A DNA stretch of 64,000 nucleotides from Catonia carolina (Eukaryota; Arthropoda; Insecta; Hemiptera; Achilidae): the NCBI GenBank assembly GCA_035578175.1, contig JAQMRL010000022.1, positions 558,001-622,000 of the forward strand. Direction: 5' to 3'. Positions 1 through 13,579 of the stretch are shown here, piece after piece. Each line of letters starts with the position of its first letter. Position 1 is the stretch's first letter. The notes under the pieces are model-generated. The model did no database searches, was not told the origin of the DNA, and was given only the letters and a program-made list of their open reading frames with translations. Both the position numbers and the translations under genes were made by a program.

Positions 1-634
1 AGATCATTATCTCCACTGGTAACCACCGATAAGAATGTGGTTTCAAATCAGAATCCACAAATTATATCTGACAAAATGATTCAGAATGAATCAAATGAGA
101 ATAAAGTTGTGCCAACTGAAATCAAACAAAGTTTACCCACAGTCCCATCAATGGCTTCACCTCAAAGAAAATTTGGAACCGGTACGTCGAATCAAAAACA
201 ATATTTCCCAAAATCATCTTATGGTCGTGCATCTCCAGTTATTACATCATCTCGACCAATGTCACCGTTGATTTTGTCAAATCAGACAAAAATAATAAAT
301 AATAAATCAATCGTAGAATCTTCATCACAAACTAGTCCAGTAAAATCACCCACAGCTTCTCGACCTTTATCTCCACGTATGGTAGTTCGAGCAAATTTAA
401 CAAGAGCTGTTAGTCCTACCTCACCGCGAGGTGCTTATGTTAAAGTTCAAGATTCAGTAAGTCCAGACGAAGATAGCCGAATGGTCGTTAAGAGAAGTGA
501 TAGTTACAGATTGGCAAATGAAGAAAAGAAGGAAGTTTTTAATCCAAACACTCTGGGAAGAAGACAGTATGGTGCTAATATTGTTGTTGGACCAAAGTTG
601 CTTAACGTTATCAGCAATGTACAGGCAAACAAAG
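1..634 (+). CDS. gukh: Guk-holder/NHS-like scaffold protein, internal coding exon (5' end outside window)
   Basis: The frame is open from base 1, so the exon starts upstream of the window. The protein is Ser/Pro/Thr-rich and looks disordered, with repeated SP and SPR motifs (RPMSPL, TSPVKSP, RPLSPRM, AVSPTSPRG), followed by a more ordered stretch containing KRSDSYRLANE and GPKLLNVISNVQANK. The frame runs on to a TAG at 661-663, but I end the exon at 634 because AAAG|GTAAAA is a reasonable splice donor. It leaves one base (G), which is exactly what the exon at 14538 needs (AA first), giving a Glu codon. Guk-holder/NHS proteins are cytoplasmic scaffolds; fly Gukh links Dlg (GUK domain) to Scribble at synapses and cell junctions. 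The family call rests mainly on the downstream exon. A read-through isoform stopping at 663 is possible. Confidence 0.62.
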
Positions 635-981
635 GTAAAAAAGACAATACCGATATTTGGTAGTTACTTAGACACTTTGTGTAACACTGTAGAGTAGTTT
701 TTTTTAGTTGTACACTATTTTTCCCTCATCATAAACAAAATTTGATAGGTTTCTATTTTGTCATCAAGTACATAGTATTTTGTTTTTTGTTTGAATGTTT
801 TTGAAACATGTTTCCAGTTTATTAATTTTTAAACCATTATGTTTATTTTTGTTCTCACTTCAATTTTTTAGTAAAATAAAAAATTGTAAGTTTTGAGTTC
901 AGTTTTTTAAAAAGTATATATTTTTAGTTTTTGCTTCAGTTATAAAATTTTAAGAGTTGGTATACAAGATAGTTATCATAA

Positions 982-1132
982 GGCTGGACTGGTGGTGTAG
1001 TGGTCAGCATAAATGGCTACTATGCCAGTATTGAATTCCCGGTCAGGTCTTAAATTTTTCATCTTCATGTCACCTCACACTTATGAACAAGCCAAGGCTT
1101 ATGTACACTTATCAGCGCCCAAATTTAAAAAT
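982..1132 (+). mobile_element. tRNA-like SINE, family C
   Basis: A short tRNA-like head (TGGTGTAGTGGTCAGC, an A-box-like stretch) precedes a diverged B box (TTGAATTCCCGGTCAGGTC). The sequence after the head, with a TTTTTCATCTTCATGTC-like segment, resembles the copies near 31700, 32600, 59545 and 63766. It lies in the gukh intron and is too diverged to be a working tRNA. Confidence 0.6.
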
Positions 1133-1649
1133 TATGTTTTTTCGTGCAGTTTCTGAAGCAATTTTCTGAGAATAATATACTAAATGTTTTAAGTAGTTCC
1201 TTTTAATCTTCAACTTCATATTTATGTAGTAGCCATTATTAAAAAAATTCAGTTAACCACATTCTGAAGGCTGTGAATTATTTGTAGTTCCATGTTTTTT
1301 TTTTTGTATGAAAATGTTTGTGTTTTGTATATAATTTGTATTTTACTGTGTTTTGCATGTAGTGTTGTGTGTGACGTAGTGAATTCTTTATGCACTTCAC
1401 TTTGCTTACAGCACTTAAGGGTAATTTTTTTATTTTGTAATTATGTTATTATTTACATATTGTGATTTTATTGTATATTTTGTTTTTTAAAGATAGTGTG
1501 GTTGGTTCATATTTAATTTTTGCATTTAACACTTTACAAATATAAGACTGTACAGTAAAATTGTTATTTTCTATGTGTAAATTCTTTTCAAACTTTGTTT
1601 ATAGTTTTTTAGCTTAACACATTTTTTTCAAGAATGATAAGGAATACAG

Positions 1650-2300
1650 ATTAGGCCTCCTGGTGTGTTCCAACTTCAAATTTAGTTATCTGTTTTTCAT
1701 AAAGAATTTAGGAGGTCCATCTCATTTGCAATTGTTCAGTGTTACATTGTTCAATTGGCTTGTTTGTAAACAAGTGTATTTTAAAATAATTGATATCTTC
1801 CATAGCACACAAGTTAATGCCTAATATCTCCATTTCTTTTATGGTACAGCTAAGGATACTCTGCTAAACATTTTATCAATCTCATCTCAGCAGCCTCTAT
1901 TCTTGATATCTGCTGAGCAGTTAGTCTAACACTCTGAGCCATACAATAAAACTGGCACAACCAAGGTGTGATAAATGTTAAAACTGTCAACTTCTGCACA
2001 TTATCGACTCGTGTTTTCCTCATAGTGTGTGTTAGCTTTTGAAACTTCTCTAATTATATTTCTGCATCTCATGATTGCACGTAAGTCAGGATATTCTAAG
2101 TAAACAAATAAATAAATGCACCTGTTCTATGGTCTTTTCGTTAAAACTTTTTTGCTTCCTTGATGATCAGTATGTCTGAACTACATTACTTTTCCAATAC
2201 TGACATTAAAATTAGTTTCTTTAGCCATGTTTCTGATACTTTTACCTGAATAAATATTTCTCTATGCATTCATTCAGTAGTGTCGAAAAACTCTCTGTAG
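1650..2300 (-). pseudogene. Decayed non-LTR retrotransposon, C-terminal part of reverse-transcriptase ORF
   Basis: Read on the minus strand, short frames recall the post-RT region of insect endonuclease-RT LINEs. At about 1860-1950 the sequence gives TAQQISRIEAAEMR just after a degraded segment resembling LLYGSE, followed by a KRN-containing stretch and YKQANW. Frameshifts and stops interrupt it everywhere. It is an old 5'-truncated insertion in the gukh intron. The clade is uncertain (RTE or a relative), and the boundaries are approximate because I could not align it. Confidence 0.5.
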
Positions 2301-5300
2301 TTCATTTCTGTCTTTAATTTCTTTGAAGGGTTTATGTAGATCTTGAAATTGACTCCTTTCTCTAAGAGTTAATTAAATTGAGAATCTCTACTATTATTAA
2401 GTGAAATTTTTGAGTTACGCTTTAAATATTTCTTTTGAATTTCTACATTTTAGTAACTGTTTCATGTAATATGTAGCGATTAAAGTTCTTGCTTTTTTGG
2501 TTTTTCGGATTTAGAGAGTTGGTCTTTAAATGTAATTCTAGATTCTACAAAAACATGTTGTTAATTAAAAATAGTGTTCAATTTATTTGTCCTTTACAAA
2601 TAATTTGCAGGTTTTCGTATTAAAAAGAATAACTTTATTTGTATATCTCCATTAGAATGTAGATTAATATATGCTTTAATAAGTCAAGAGCTAAAATTCT
2701 GTAGTTCCTTTTTTTACATATTTTTGTACTTATTTTTAAAATTAGGATGATAGTAAGTAAGAAAGATAATAGACTGTATTAAGACTGCTAAATGTGAATA
2801 ATGTATGCTGAAAAAACACATAAAAATTAAAAGTACCATCGGCATTATTGATTTACGGTTGTTATCGTACTGCTGACAAACAATAACACATTGGCTGGAA
2901 CTATTAACATTATGCATATTAATTTAATCGTAAACTTATAAATAATTGTATTTAGTATTTGGTATAGATGCACTTTTACTTTATTTGTACACTTGATTTA
3001 TAAAGGCAGTCGTTATATTGAAATTATCTCTTAATTGATTTAGCGTTAGCTTGCCTTGGACTTCACATTATTTTTCTATGAACAAAAATTTTATGAAATT
3101 TTTATTGTAAAATTTATGTAAATATTAGATTACTAATTTTATCCCATATTCAAAATGTACTTTTGTCTCTTAGTATTGACTATTTTCTTTCTTTTTCAGC
3201 CAATGTGACATGTATTGTTGATATTTTATTAGAAAATTTTAGTTTAGAATAATATTTGTTTAGTAGTGAATGAAACACATCCGCTAAATAATTTTTCCAG
3301 TAATACGTAGATAATTCTTATTGTTTAACATTTATTTGTAGTTTATATTGTACAAATTTGTACATACTTGTGACCACCGATTTTAACATGTTACTGCATG
3401 AAAACTGGTGTTTACATGCTGTTTTTTTTAATACTGTAACTTAATTGTAAGAAAAATGTACAAAGGTATATTTTAAAAGGTTTTTGTATATAAATATTTT
3501 ATAATATAAACTTTTATAATTTACTTCTTTTTTTCTGTAGTTATCTGTTCTTTTGCTTTCTTAACTGTAAATAATTCTATCTTAAAGGGATTTTATTTTA
3601 ATGTCTTTTCGGGCTGCAGTAGTTTAAGTTATAATAATACATTGCTTTGGGTGTTCTCTGGGGAATTACAAATAGATAACATTGTTTCTCCATTATGTTA
3701 TGGGTTTTTGTTATTGTATCTCTTTTGGTTTATGGATAATTCCTGCTTTTAGTTCATGTAATAAATCACATCTAATAAATTTTTTAACCTTAAATTGTTT
3801 TCATAATTAAAAGTATTTTAAATTAATCTGTGTTGAAATATTTAATAAATATTAAATTAAAAGTTGTTTAAAGCCACAATTCTTAACCGTCCAATTAATC
3901 GTAAATTATAGACTTGAAAATTTAATTGAAATAGACTAAATTCAGTATATATGTAGCCTTTGTGCAAAATACTATGTTAATTTCGTTCATTGAATCTGTT
4001 ACTATAGAAAATTTTAAAAAATTAGGATTTTTTTATCTAACTAATCTAATTAGTTTTTGAAACAAAATGATTTGTCTCTCAAACAGTCATAGAGTAAACA
4101 TCTACTCAATATAAATATCTGAAAATATAAAGTTAAAGTTATTTATCTTAAAATGTATTCAGTGTTAGTAAAATCTTTATTACACTTTCAATGACAAAAT
4201 TAAAGTAAATGTTACGTAACGTCTTCTGTGATTAATCGACTTTATTCAGTATACCACTGTTACTTTTGCTGAGTATATTGATGCTGTCGACCTTATTGTT
4301 TCCAATATTTAAAAATAATTTCAAATCATTGGTTTTATTAAAAAAAGTGAAACTAATTATCTTTTCACCAACAATTAAAAAAGATTAAACCTAATGAATT
4401 TTGGCCTCTATATTTCAGTGGTAGAAAGAGAAACATAAAAGTAACCCAAACTAAAAACTATACTTCACGCCTTGATTCCTAAATCTGCTTTTCACTCTGC
4501 AAAGATTACATACTCGTATATGTAAAAAAGTAAAAACTTAGAATATTTGTTTATTAGTGAATTAGTGAATAAAAAAAAAAATCCACTAAATATTTTGATT
4601 GGTTCAGAAATGATTGATTCAGCAATTAATTTATTTTCTATTGGTTCTGAAATTATTGGTTTGAAGGTCGATTCAGTAATCATTAGTGTACATCAAGTCA
4701 AAGTAGTTGCCATAGAAGTTTGCCAAGAATCGTAACAGTTATTAAAATTATCATAAAAATTTAATTTTTGCAAAATCCAGGTTTGTTTCAGCTTGGTTTC
4801 AAAACTGAACCATTTCTGTTTTGCAAAAAATAGTTGAATACTAATTTTCTTAATAATTCTAATACTTTCTTAATAGTAGAATTCCCAACAGAAAACTTAA
4901 TTTGAGTGAAGCTCGGAAATTGCTAATTTTGTACTTTCAGATAAATTTCAATACCTTTTTTTTCTTCTGTGTTAACAGTTTTGTTGAACTTTAAATACCC
5001 TTTAGAAACTTAAAATTTGTTGACATAAGACAACATATAGAATGGAATTGTGTAGTTTATTTTACACATCTTTTGAACCTGTACTATGACGTTTATGTCA
5101 TAAAATTAATTATTGTTGGTTTGTTACAATCCTTAATGCAAAAGTATTTAAAGATGGAATAGTCTTATTGTTTTTCAGTGGTTCAAATTTGTGACATTTC
5201 AAATAAATTGGTCATTACCAGCATAATTTACGAAGTAGGTACATTTTCTGAACATACTATAAGAAATTTTTTTCCGTGATCCGTAGTGTGTTTACGTTGT

Positions 5301-5790
5301 TACATTTTTATTTACTTCTAATTATAAACACATAAAAATAAATGGCAATCAAAAAAAAAAAAGAAAATTGGTTTTTAAATTAAATTTTAATTGAATCTGA
5401 CTGGCTTTTAAAAGTTGAAATTTAGAGTATTTTAGAAATTATATAGTTATATTATTATTTAAAAAATATATTTATAAAGACTATCTCAGCTGTTAATGAA
5501 TTAATATTTTATAGTTTACCAATTAATGTTTTATACTTATCGTTTCTGAAGTCCGTTGCTCGCCTTAAGAGTATCGTTCAATGTTCCGTTCGTATTTTAA
5601 TATATTTCTCGCCGTAATTTAATTTAATAATGTTATTTCACTCAATTTTGTTTCAAAGGTCTATCTGTGACTTTATACTATGAATAATGATAAGATTATT
5701 ATATTTATTTAACACATTTTCATAAATTAAACCGCACACAAACACAACCTTTCTCTTCAGCCTGGTCAACAGCACACCAAATCAAATATG

Positions 5791-6106
5791 TAATCCCTAA
5801 TTTGTGTACGTTGCTATCTGTTCAATTCAGAACAATAAGAAACCCCATGACCCAATGAGATGAGGATGATGTGTATGACGTGTAAATGAGGTGTAGTCTT
5901 GTAAAGACTCAGGTCGACCATTCCTGAAAGAGTATATTTAATTGAACCCCAACCATCAAAGTACACTGGTAGCCACTGTTTAGCATTCAAATCCGTATAA
6001 AAGTAACTACCGTTACTAGGATTTGAACCAGGAACCTTCGTCTCTGAAAATCAGCTGTTAAACAGCTGATTTTGGCGACGACTTTACCTCTAGACCAACC
6101 CGGTGG
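5791..6106 (-). mobile_element. tRNA-derived SINE, family A
   Basis: On the minus strand the 5' end reads CCGGGTTGGTCTAGAGGTAA (A box TGGTCTAGAGG) and then GGTTCAAATCC (perfect B box), followed by a body of about 200 bp shared with the copies at 6541, 20170, 21901 and 35815. AAATATG occurs at both flanks (5784-5790 and 6110-6116), a possible 7-bp target duplication. Confidence 0.85.
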
Positions 6107-6540
6107 GTTAAATATGCATTTACTTATATTAATTACTTTTTGTTTGATAATTTTTAAAACTTTCAAATAAAATATAAAGTTGAGTTATAAATATGTCTTT
6201 TGAATTTATTTGATGATTGCGAAGATATTTCCGTGTATTTCTTTATTTTAAAATTTTAATCAATGTTTTTGTAACTTTTCAACACTCTTTTGATTCATTT
6301 AAACATGAAAACTTCCATCACTAAATTAACAGCTGATTTTTAACTATTAGCTGAGATTATTAAGTTATTTAATTTAATAATTTATAAATAAGATTTTAAT
6401 TACAATTAGCCAGTTTAATAATTTACAAAAAGTAAGAATTTAATTATAACTGTTTACATAATTATCAATAGCAGTCAGGTTATAAACACATGGTTGGATA
6501 ACCTGTATTAGGGTTATTATCACCTTGTACATTTGTAATG

Positions 6541-6837
6541 CTACAACATTGCAACCTGTTCAATTTAAAAACAATAAGCAACCCCATGACCTAATGAGAT
6601 TTTGAGGATGGTGTGTATGACAATTAGTCTTGTACAGGCTCAGGCTGACCGTTCCTGAGAGAATATGGTTAATTGAGCTCCAACCATCAAAGTACACCAG
6701 TAACCACTGTCTAGTATTCAAATCAATATGAAAATAACTACCTTTATTAGGATTTGAACCAGGAACCTCCATCTTCGAAAATCAACTGTTAAACAGGTGA
6801 CTCACATGATGACTTTACTTTTAGACCAACCGGGTGG
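6541..6837 (-). mobile_element. tRNA-derived SINE, family A
   Basis: This is a second family A copy in the same orientation, 434 bp from the previous one. It has the same A-box, B-box (GGTTCAAATCC) and body with several substitutions and small deletions. The 70-codon minus-strand frame across it is an accident of the SINE body and recurs in other copies. Confidence 0.8.
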
Positions 6838-7085
6838 GTTAAATTTTAAATTAATAACTAATTTCTGTTGCACTAATGATCCAATCATTTCATTGGTTGT
6901 TTTGTTTATCTCTGTAGTTCAGTATTTTTTTATAGCTATAATTGCTCCTATTGTATATCGTAAGTCAATATATACGGTCCTTAGTATTTTCCAAACATTA
7001 CTTATCTATGGTTTCCCTTAATTTTATCGTTATAATTAAATCTGGTTTGACAGTTTTTGACTAATCCATTATAGCAAAATTTGAA

Positions 7086-7235
7086 CAGACCGCCTCTGTA
7101 TCGTAGTGGCAACGTAAGCCTACCACGCTGAGGTCCTGGGTTCAATTCCCAGTCAGGGTGTGGAAATTTTCACAAGTTAAAACCCACTGTAGTCACTAAT
7201 GACAGAGCTGCAACTTTTATAAACAAAAAAAAAAA
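7086..7235 (+). mobile_element. tRNA-like SINE, family B
   Basis: The head reads TATCGTAGTGGCAACG, followed by GGGTTCAATTCCCAGTCAGG (B box GGTTCAATTCC). The tail contains ACCCACTGTAGTCACTAATG and ends in a run of A. A second copy with the same order of parts (TCCACCGTAGTCGTTAGTGACC in the tail) lies at 60898-61065. The sequence after the B box does not fold as a tRNA acceptor arm, so it is a SINE and not a gene. Confidence 0.65.
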
Positions 7236-10081
7236 TTGAAGTTATAAAAATCATATTAATCATGCTGTATTTTAAAGTAAATTTAGCTGTTTTATTTTTC
7301 ATACTGATTTTATGTAGTCAAAAAAACCTAACCTGAAAAATGTCGAGTTAAGATTATCATATTATAGAAATGTTATTTTTTTAATAGATTTTGATTAGAT
7401 TTTATTATTGTCTTTTTTATTTACAAGTTGGGTTGTTTTTATAAACTTCAGTGTATACAAAACTAATGTTAACCAAAGTGGTTTTTCTAGTCTAGTTTAT
7501 AGTACCTTATTAATGTTTTTGTACTATTTGTTAAAGCTTTCTGGTAAGCAGTTTATTAGATTTCAATTTTTTTATATCCAGATTTGACAGTACTGCTAGA
7601 TGCGATTGTAGGTATAGTTTGAAATAAGTGACATAATCCATGTTTTCCTGGTCAAATATGGTGGTATTTTGACAAAAATCAATGTTGTTTGCCTTTTAAA
7701 TGGTTTTTGCTTTGGATTCATTAGTCATGTTCAATTCATTCCAATCGTTCATTTTATAAATGAAGATGCCTGCTACCCAGAAAATTGGGAACGTCTGAAT
7801 TGTAACAGAAGTTGTCGTGTTTGGAAAAGTATATAGTTATATCCGGTGATTTTGGTATCAAATTTATCGTGACAGAAACCCAATTTTTTTTGGGTTTTGG
7901 GAATTTTTTGTTGTACAGATATTTTTATATTGTTGTATAATATTGAATCTCAAAGACAAACTAATGCCAATGCTCAATTGCCGACCTTGACTCTCCTGAC
8001 TTAATTAATAATGTAAAAAGACTGAAATGACACTATAGCAGAGATATTATCAGGCAAATCTAACTAAGCTTGTATAACCGTTGGAGCACTGTTACTGGAC
8101 AGCAATTTCTTCAAAGTTTTTAAAGCTTCTTACAGCTTATATTTAAATTTCGTACAGTTGTGAATTTAATAAATTAAATGTAAAAAAAATATTGAATCTC
8201 CTTTGTGTACATATTATGTACACACATTCAGTATTCTGAAAAAATTACAAATTTCTATTTCCTAAAAATATCGTATTGTTTTTGTTCACTACAAATTTCA
8301 TGCAAAATTCATTACCATGGCTTTTGGCTTTATTTTGTCCTGCATCTACATTTGACACAGTATTGTATCTTCCTTTAGTTTATTTAAAGTTGTGTTTACT
8401 GTTACAGTCATTAATCATTTCAGTCGGTTGTAGTACAATAAAATTTTTAGACTCAGTTTGGGAATATAACTGAATAGACCTTCCATTAGTCCGACACACT
8501 ACTCCACGAAGGCAGCCTCAGTATTTTTGTTTTTTAGACATAAATTTAAAATGTAATTCTGTATCAATTATTGTCAACTAACAAATCAGTAAATAATTTT
8601 GACTAATACTGTAGAACTAAAAAAACACTAGAATTAATTTTGTGAATAATCTGTGATTTCTTAATAATATAAAGTAGATGAAAATCAGTTAGAATATTTG
8701 ATTAACCATTGCTTAGTAACAGATATTTAAAATTGTACGTATTTTGCTTGACAACAGAAATGTACATTATTAAGAATTGCTTCTTTTTGACATCATTCAG
8801 CTGAAAAGGAAAGTTACATTTTCTAAAGCCTTTAATTTTTAGGGAATTAGTAATACTGATTTTCAGGATTGCGCAGTCAATCAGCTGGTTGATAATTTTG
8901 TTTAAATAGGTTCAGTTGCACCATTTGATTTAGCCCCTTTGTAAAGTGACCTGCTGACAACTATTCTTGGTCATACACCACTGGGTACCCCTGTTCAAAT
9001 TCATTGATCAAATTTTACGGTTGCAAACAGTGCACATTTCCCTTCTGATGAGAAAAGCTAAAAATATATACTATACCATAATCATTTTTGTTGATTGTTC
9101 CCTGCTGGAATGGAACCTTTCAGCAAGTACTTAATTAATTAAGGAGGGGAAACTACTGCAAGAAAATTAAACCCATTTGGGATTGGTTCACTGAATCTAA
9201 TACTAACTATGTATTCTAATAAGTAAACAAACAATATTAATATTTCAGTGTGATGAAAACAAAATCGGTTCAGAAATTAATTGTGTATATTGTCAAAGTA
9301 GTTGTAGAAGTAATAAGTTTGCCGAACCATAACTGTTATTACAATTATCATTAAAATTTTAATTGTTACCACCTTTCCAATAGTAAAATTAGAAAAATTT
9401 GTTCTGTACAATTGAAACTTTCAGATCATATCTTTGTGAAGGTTTACTATTCCAACTGACTTGGTGACAACGCATCAGCTTCTATCCAAGGGATTCCGTA
9501 GTTTGACTTTCGGTCAGATCTGCCTTTAATTTTACAAAAATAATTTTTTTTTAATTAATTTATTTATTATTAGGTGAAATGATTTATCCTTTTTTTTTGG
9601 TTCCAACATTTCAATAAAATTTTGGAATAATAGACTGCTACTAATAATCATCTTTCATCGCATAAAGCGTCTCTCATTTGCTTTAACAGAAATTTCCATA
9701 ACAATCACTATTCAAGTTTTTTTCTCGTATTATTAGATACTAGCAAATGTGCCTGTACTTTAAATGGGTTTATTACTTGCCTTAAGAGGGTGCATTAATA
9801 AACTAGTATTTATTTTTCCGCTTTCAATGCAAATTGTACTTTTTGGGTTCATTTTAAGAATACACGTGCCAATTTTCAGGATTACAGCTCTTTATAAAGG
9901 TACAGAAAATATTTTTTCTTTAGGATGGTTACTCCTATCTATTACTTATGAGCAAGTGCGTGAAATTAAAATGCTGTACTTTTCCTTTACATCGCTTTGA
10001 GAATATGCTCGTCAGATTTCAGAACTGCAGCTCTTTTAGAAAGTACAGAAATGCTATTTATTGTTTTACAGAGTTACCCTC

Positions 10082-10504
10082 AAGGCCTATTCCCATGACG
10101 CTAGTTTATTAGCTTTTAGTACTAGCAGGACCTACTAGCACATCGGAGACGGTTACCATGGAGGTGGTTAATTATTGCCAGTACTCTGAAGACATTATGT
10201 GAGTTGTGTTCTGTACAGAGTACAGCTTACTAGCAACTAGCAACGTTTTGAAACATTCGCACCTAGCACTAGTCTACCACGTGACCTTTACTCCACTCCT
10301 ATTGCTAGTCTAGCAACGTTTCCAAATACTCACACCAAGCTAGTTCACTAGCACTAGTCAATCATTTGACCTTTTCTCCCCTACTAGCACTAGTAAAATC
10401 GAACATGTTCAAAATCACTAGCGTGCTAGTGAATACTACCGCTTTAACTAAACTAGCTGCTAGTTGTTCGTTCACGATGCTAGTACTAGCAGGGAATGGG
10501 CCTT
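10082..10504. mobile_element. CTAG-rich MITE with terminal inverted repeats
   Basis: The left end AAGGCCTATTCCC is matched inverted by GGGAATGGGCCTT on the right, and both lead inward into CTAGT-containing sequence. Inside, I count about 20 CTAG tetramers in 400 bp, arranged as CTAGCACTAG-type clusters. Two diverged direct units of about 80 bp each begin near GCAACGTTT. There is no coding capacity. It is probably a non-autonomous DNA transposon; the superfamily and target duplication are not clear. Confidence 0.6.
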
Positions 10505-13188
10505 TAGGTACACGTGGTCAAGTTGGAAATGCTTTGACTTTCTATTAATCACCTAGGAATAAATGTGCAGAACTTCAGTTCTTTATGTAAACAGAAAGTT
10601 AGAGAATTAGTGATTAGTGATTATTAGTGACATTTAGTCAGTGATTTTTTTTTAATGTCCTACTGTTCTGCAATTACTGGTAATGCAGATGGGATTTAAT
10701 CAGTGAGGGCTTTTGCGTTTATATATATGTACGTATATATTATGTATTGAGTTTACTGTTTAGCTATTAGGGGATGATTTTTCACCAGTAAGAAAATAAA
10801 TGTGGTGATCATTTAGTATTTACATAATATGTTAATTATTTAAACAACTGCAGCCTGTTATTAAAGATATTAATTTTGTACAGAATTTATTATACCTTGA
10901 AAGTTTTAACGTTGTTATTGTCTAATAACAGTTTGAAGTATATATTTTTTATTAAATGCAAAAGAACAGAAATTCATTTAAAAAAAAGAAATTTAGTTCT
11001 GTAGGAATATAGTAAATAAATTTTATTCTTTTATAGTTTATTCTATGAGCCTATGAGTGGAGATGAACTAAATTATGATGTAATACTGTTGATGTGTTTT
11101 ATTTTGTTGCAAATAATTTATTCATACTGTCATTGATGGGTATTTAGTTTACAGAAGTCATTGCATTGACTTGATTTTCACTTTTCTATATTTCCATTCT
11201 CAACTCCTTTTCTTCTATTAGATTAAATGATGCATTTGTCATATCTACTAAAAGACAAACCTACAAATAGTGTGCACACATCTAATTTATTTGTTTGTTT
11301 CCATTCCATTGGCTCTGTGAGTAGATTATAATATCAGTTTAATATAAATTATATTTTGTAAAATAGTAATCCTTTGCTATTCTGGGGATAATGTTCCGCA
11401 AACGTACCATGGAAAGCAAAACAAAATATATATGGGAAAAGGAGTGTTATCCTTGGCAAGTAAACACAAATATAAACATTATTGATAATTTAAGTGATTA
11501 ATTTACAGAAAGTGCAGGTCTGTCAGTTTTGTTATTTCACTTAACAAAATGATCTTATAGATACTGAGCCTTCTCTCACATTGAAACAGAGCTAAAAGGT
11601 ATCTTTTTTTTTTGAGTTCAGTCCAGTTATTCAAAACCTCCTCTGTTTCTTCATTGTTATAAATCACATCAACAGACATAACTTTTGCAGATTTGAAAGT
11701 CCTTTTCTGTATGTTTTATTTGTTTTTCATAATGAACCATTAACTCTTTTACTTTAAAACCCCCTTGTCACTTTTAGGCTGATTGAGATCACTTTTTTGA
11801 AGCCAAAATAAAACTGTATCCCGACTGAAATGTATCACTGACCTTGATATATCAAGGTCAGAACAAGGTGAACAAGTCCAATTGTATTTATGCTAGGGTG
11901 TGCTCATAGCATCGTTAAATTTTTTAATTCAGTTCCGTCCATGTGTATTGTAATATTGTTCCACCCCTGTAGTATTTACACAATATTACTAAATTCTTTC
12001 ATTTGATGCATTATACATTTTACGTAAATATTTTATATAGCATTAGAATTTACTTTATACATTCTAGTGAGTATTACCTTGAATAGAAACGGGAAAAACA
12101 ATGTTATTTTCTAATTTTTTTAATATTTTTGCAGTTGGTAAAAACAACTGAAAATATAAAGAATTCAAATGGCAATGGATTACTGTAATGACATAGTGTT
12201 ACCAACAAACCAACCTGAATACCTTTTCTAAAGTGTTTACGTGTAGAATTTTCAGGTTATCTGTGTGTTGCATTTTCTGTATTTAGAAGTAAACATTTCA
12301 TTTAAAGATGTTGGATACCTCTCATAAGGGTTTCAAAATAGATATATACTATTTTGAAATTGTGATAATCATAAAATTATTTATCTTTTCTTCTATCGGT
12401 TCCAACATTTTTGTCAAATTTGACTAAAGCTACCTTAAAGCAAGTGGTCTCACTTTTCCTTTTTTTGTTACAGTGTAAACCACTCATATTTTGAGTGTTA
12501 TTAAGTTTACATAGCTCTGTGTACAGGTATCCAACAACCTTAAGAGAACTTAGAATAAACTAATGCATTAAAATAAATTTCTATTGAATTTATTTGTAAA
12601 ATATGTTTTGAAATAAAATGCTATATAAAAATAAAATTTTCAATTTTGTTTATTGTTTAGTAACACTTTATGGTTTAATACAGTTATCTTAATTTCTTTC
12701 TTAATTCTGACAATTTGACAGTTCTAATTTTAGGGAGTTATGTCTTGTAAAGGTGACGTATCTCTTGTCCACAAGTTCTAAGGGTTAGTTAAAAAAAAAA
12801 TTGTGGTATATCTGTTAATAAAATAATGTACTACATGAATGAGATTATACAACAGGCAAACATCTCCTAAAAGAATTACTTGTAAAAACTATTACAAATA
12901 TTGTAATATTTTTTATAATAAATTACTTTCCCGATAATAATATACAAAATGAGTTACTTTTTGAGAAAGGTTCCATAAGGTTGAAATATCTTGGTTGTCC
13001 ACTAAACGATCAAACCTAGTTCTGATAAAAAATTTATTTATTGTGGCTTTTAAACATCTGATATAGTTACAAGGAACATGTATATACGTATGTTCTTTTT
13101 AATAATGTTATGAAAACATTTAATTATGTTAATATTTTGGTATCAAACTTTTGCACTTTTGCACGGCTTATATTTTGCACAGTTTTAG

Positions 13189-13259
13189 ATGCTTGTGATG
13201 TTAGAAGCAAGTTAGAATGTGTCACGTTGTATGGTAGTTTTGCATTTTTTGCACAAAAG
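13189..13259 (+). CDS. Weak candidate cassette exon in the gukh intron
   Basis: A strong donor (CAAAAG|GTGAGT at 13260) follows a possible acceptor (TTGCACAGTTTTAG). Only one of the three frames is open, giving ACDVRSKLECVTLYGSFAF and a few more residues. The entry phase matches the donor at 634 (one base carried over), and the exit phase (0) matches the candidate exon at 20554 but not the terminal exon at 14538. It could therefore belong only to an alternative transcript. No family is recognised, and it could easily be a chance match. Confidence 0.22.
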
Positions 13260-13579
13260 GTGAGTATTACTTGTCTTGTTATTTATTTACTTTAAAAAAA
13301 ATCTCTTAATCTATTAAATCTATCTTTTATTTGCTTGGTTTTGCTTTTGATTTGGTTAATTAACTATTTTAGAATGTCAGCCTTGTTTCACAGAGTTTTT
13401 TGTATATTCTTTTGGAAGTCAATGGCATTTTAATAATGACAATTTTTTGGGTTTGGTAGCAAGTACATTTTTTTGTGTTTGTTTTCATTTTTGTTTTGAT
13501 AAAATTACAGTTATTTACATATTTGTTTGTTTGTGTACATAAAATTATATTTATGTTAATTTTGCCATCTCTATATTTA

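Noticed and set aside
6560..6772. 70-codon minus-strand ORF (also 20148-20462, 22016-22234 and 35962-36255)
   Set aside because: All lie inside family A SINE copies; the peptides come from SINE sequence read in different frames and have no conserved coding pattern.
7086..7160. Possible functional tRNA genes at tRNA-like heads (also 982, 32600, 60898, 63766)
   Set aside because: A and B boxes are present, but the acceptor stems do not pair, the 3' parts run into shared tails, and copies are diverged: they are SINEs.
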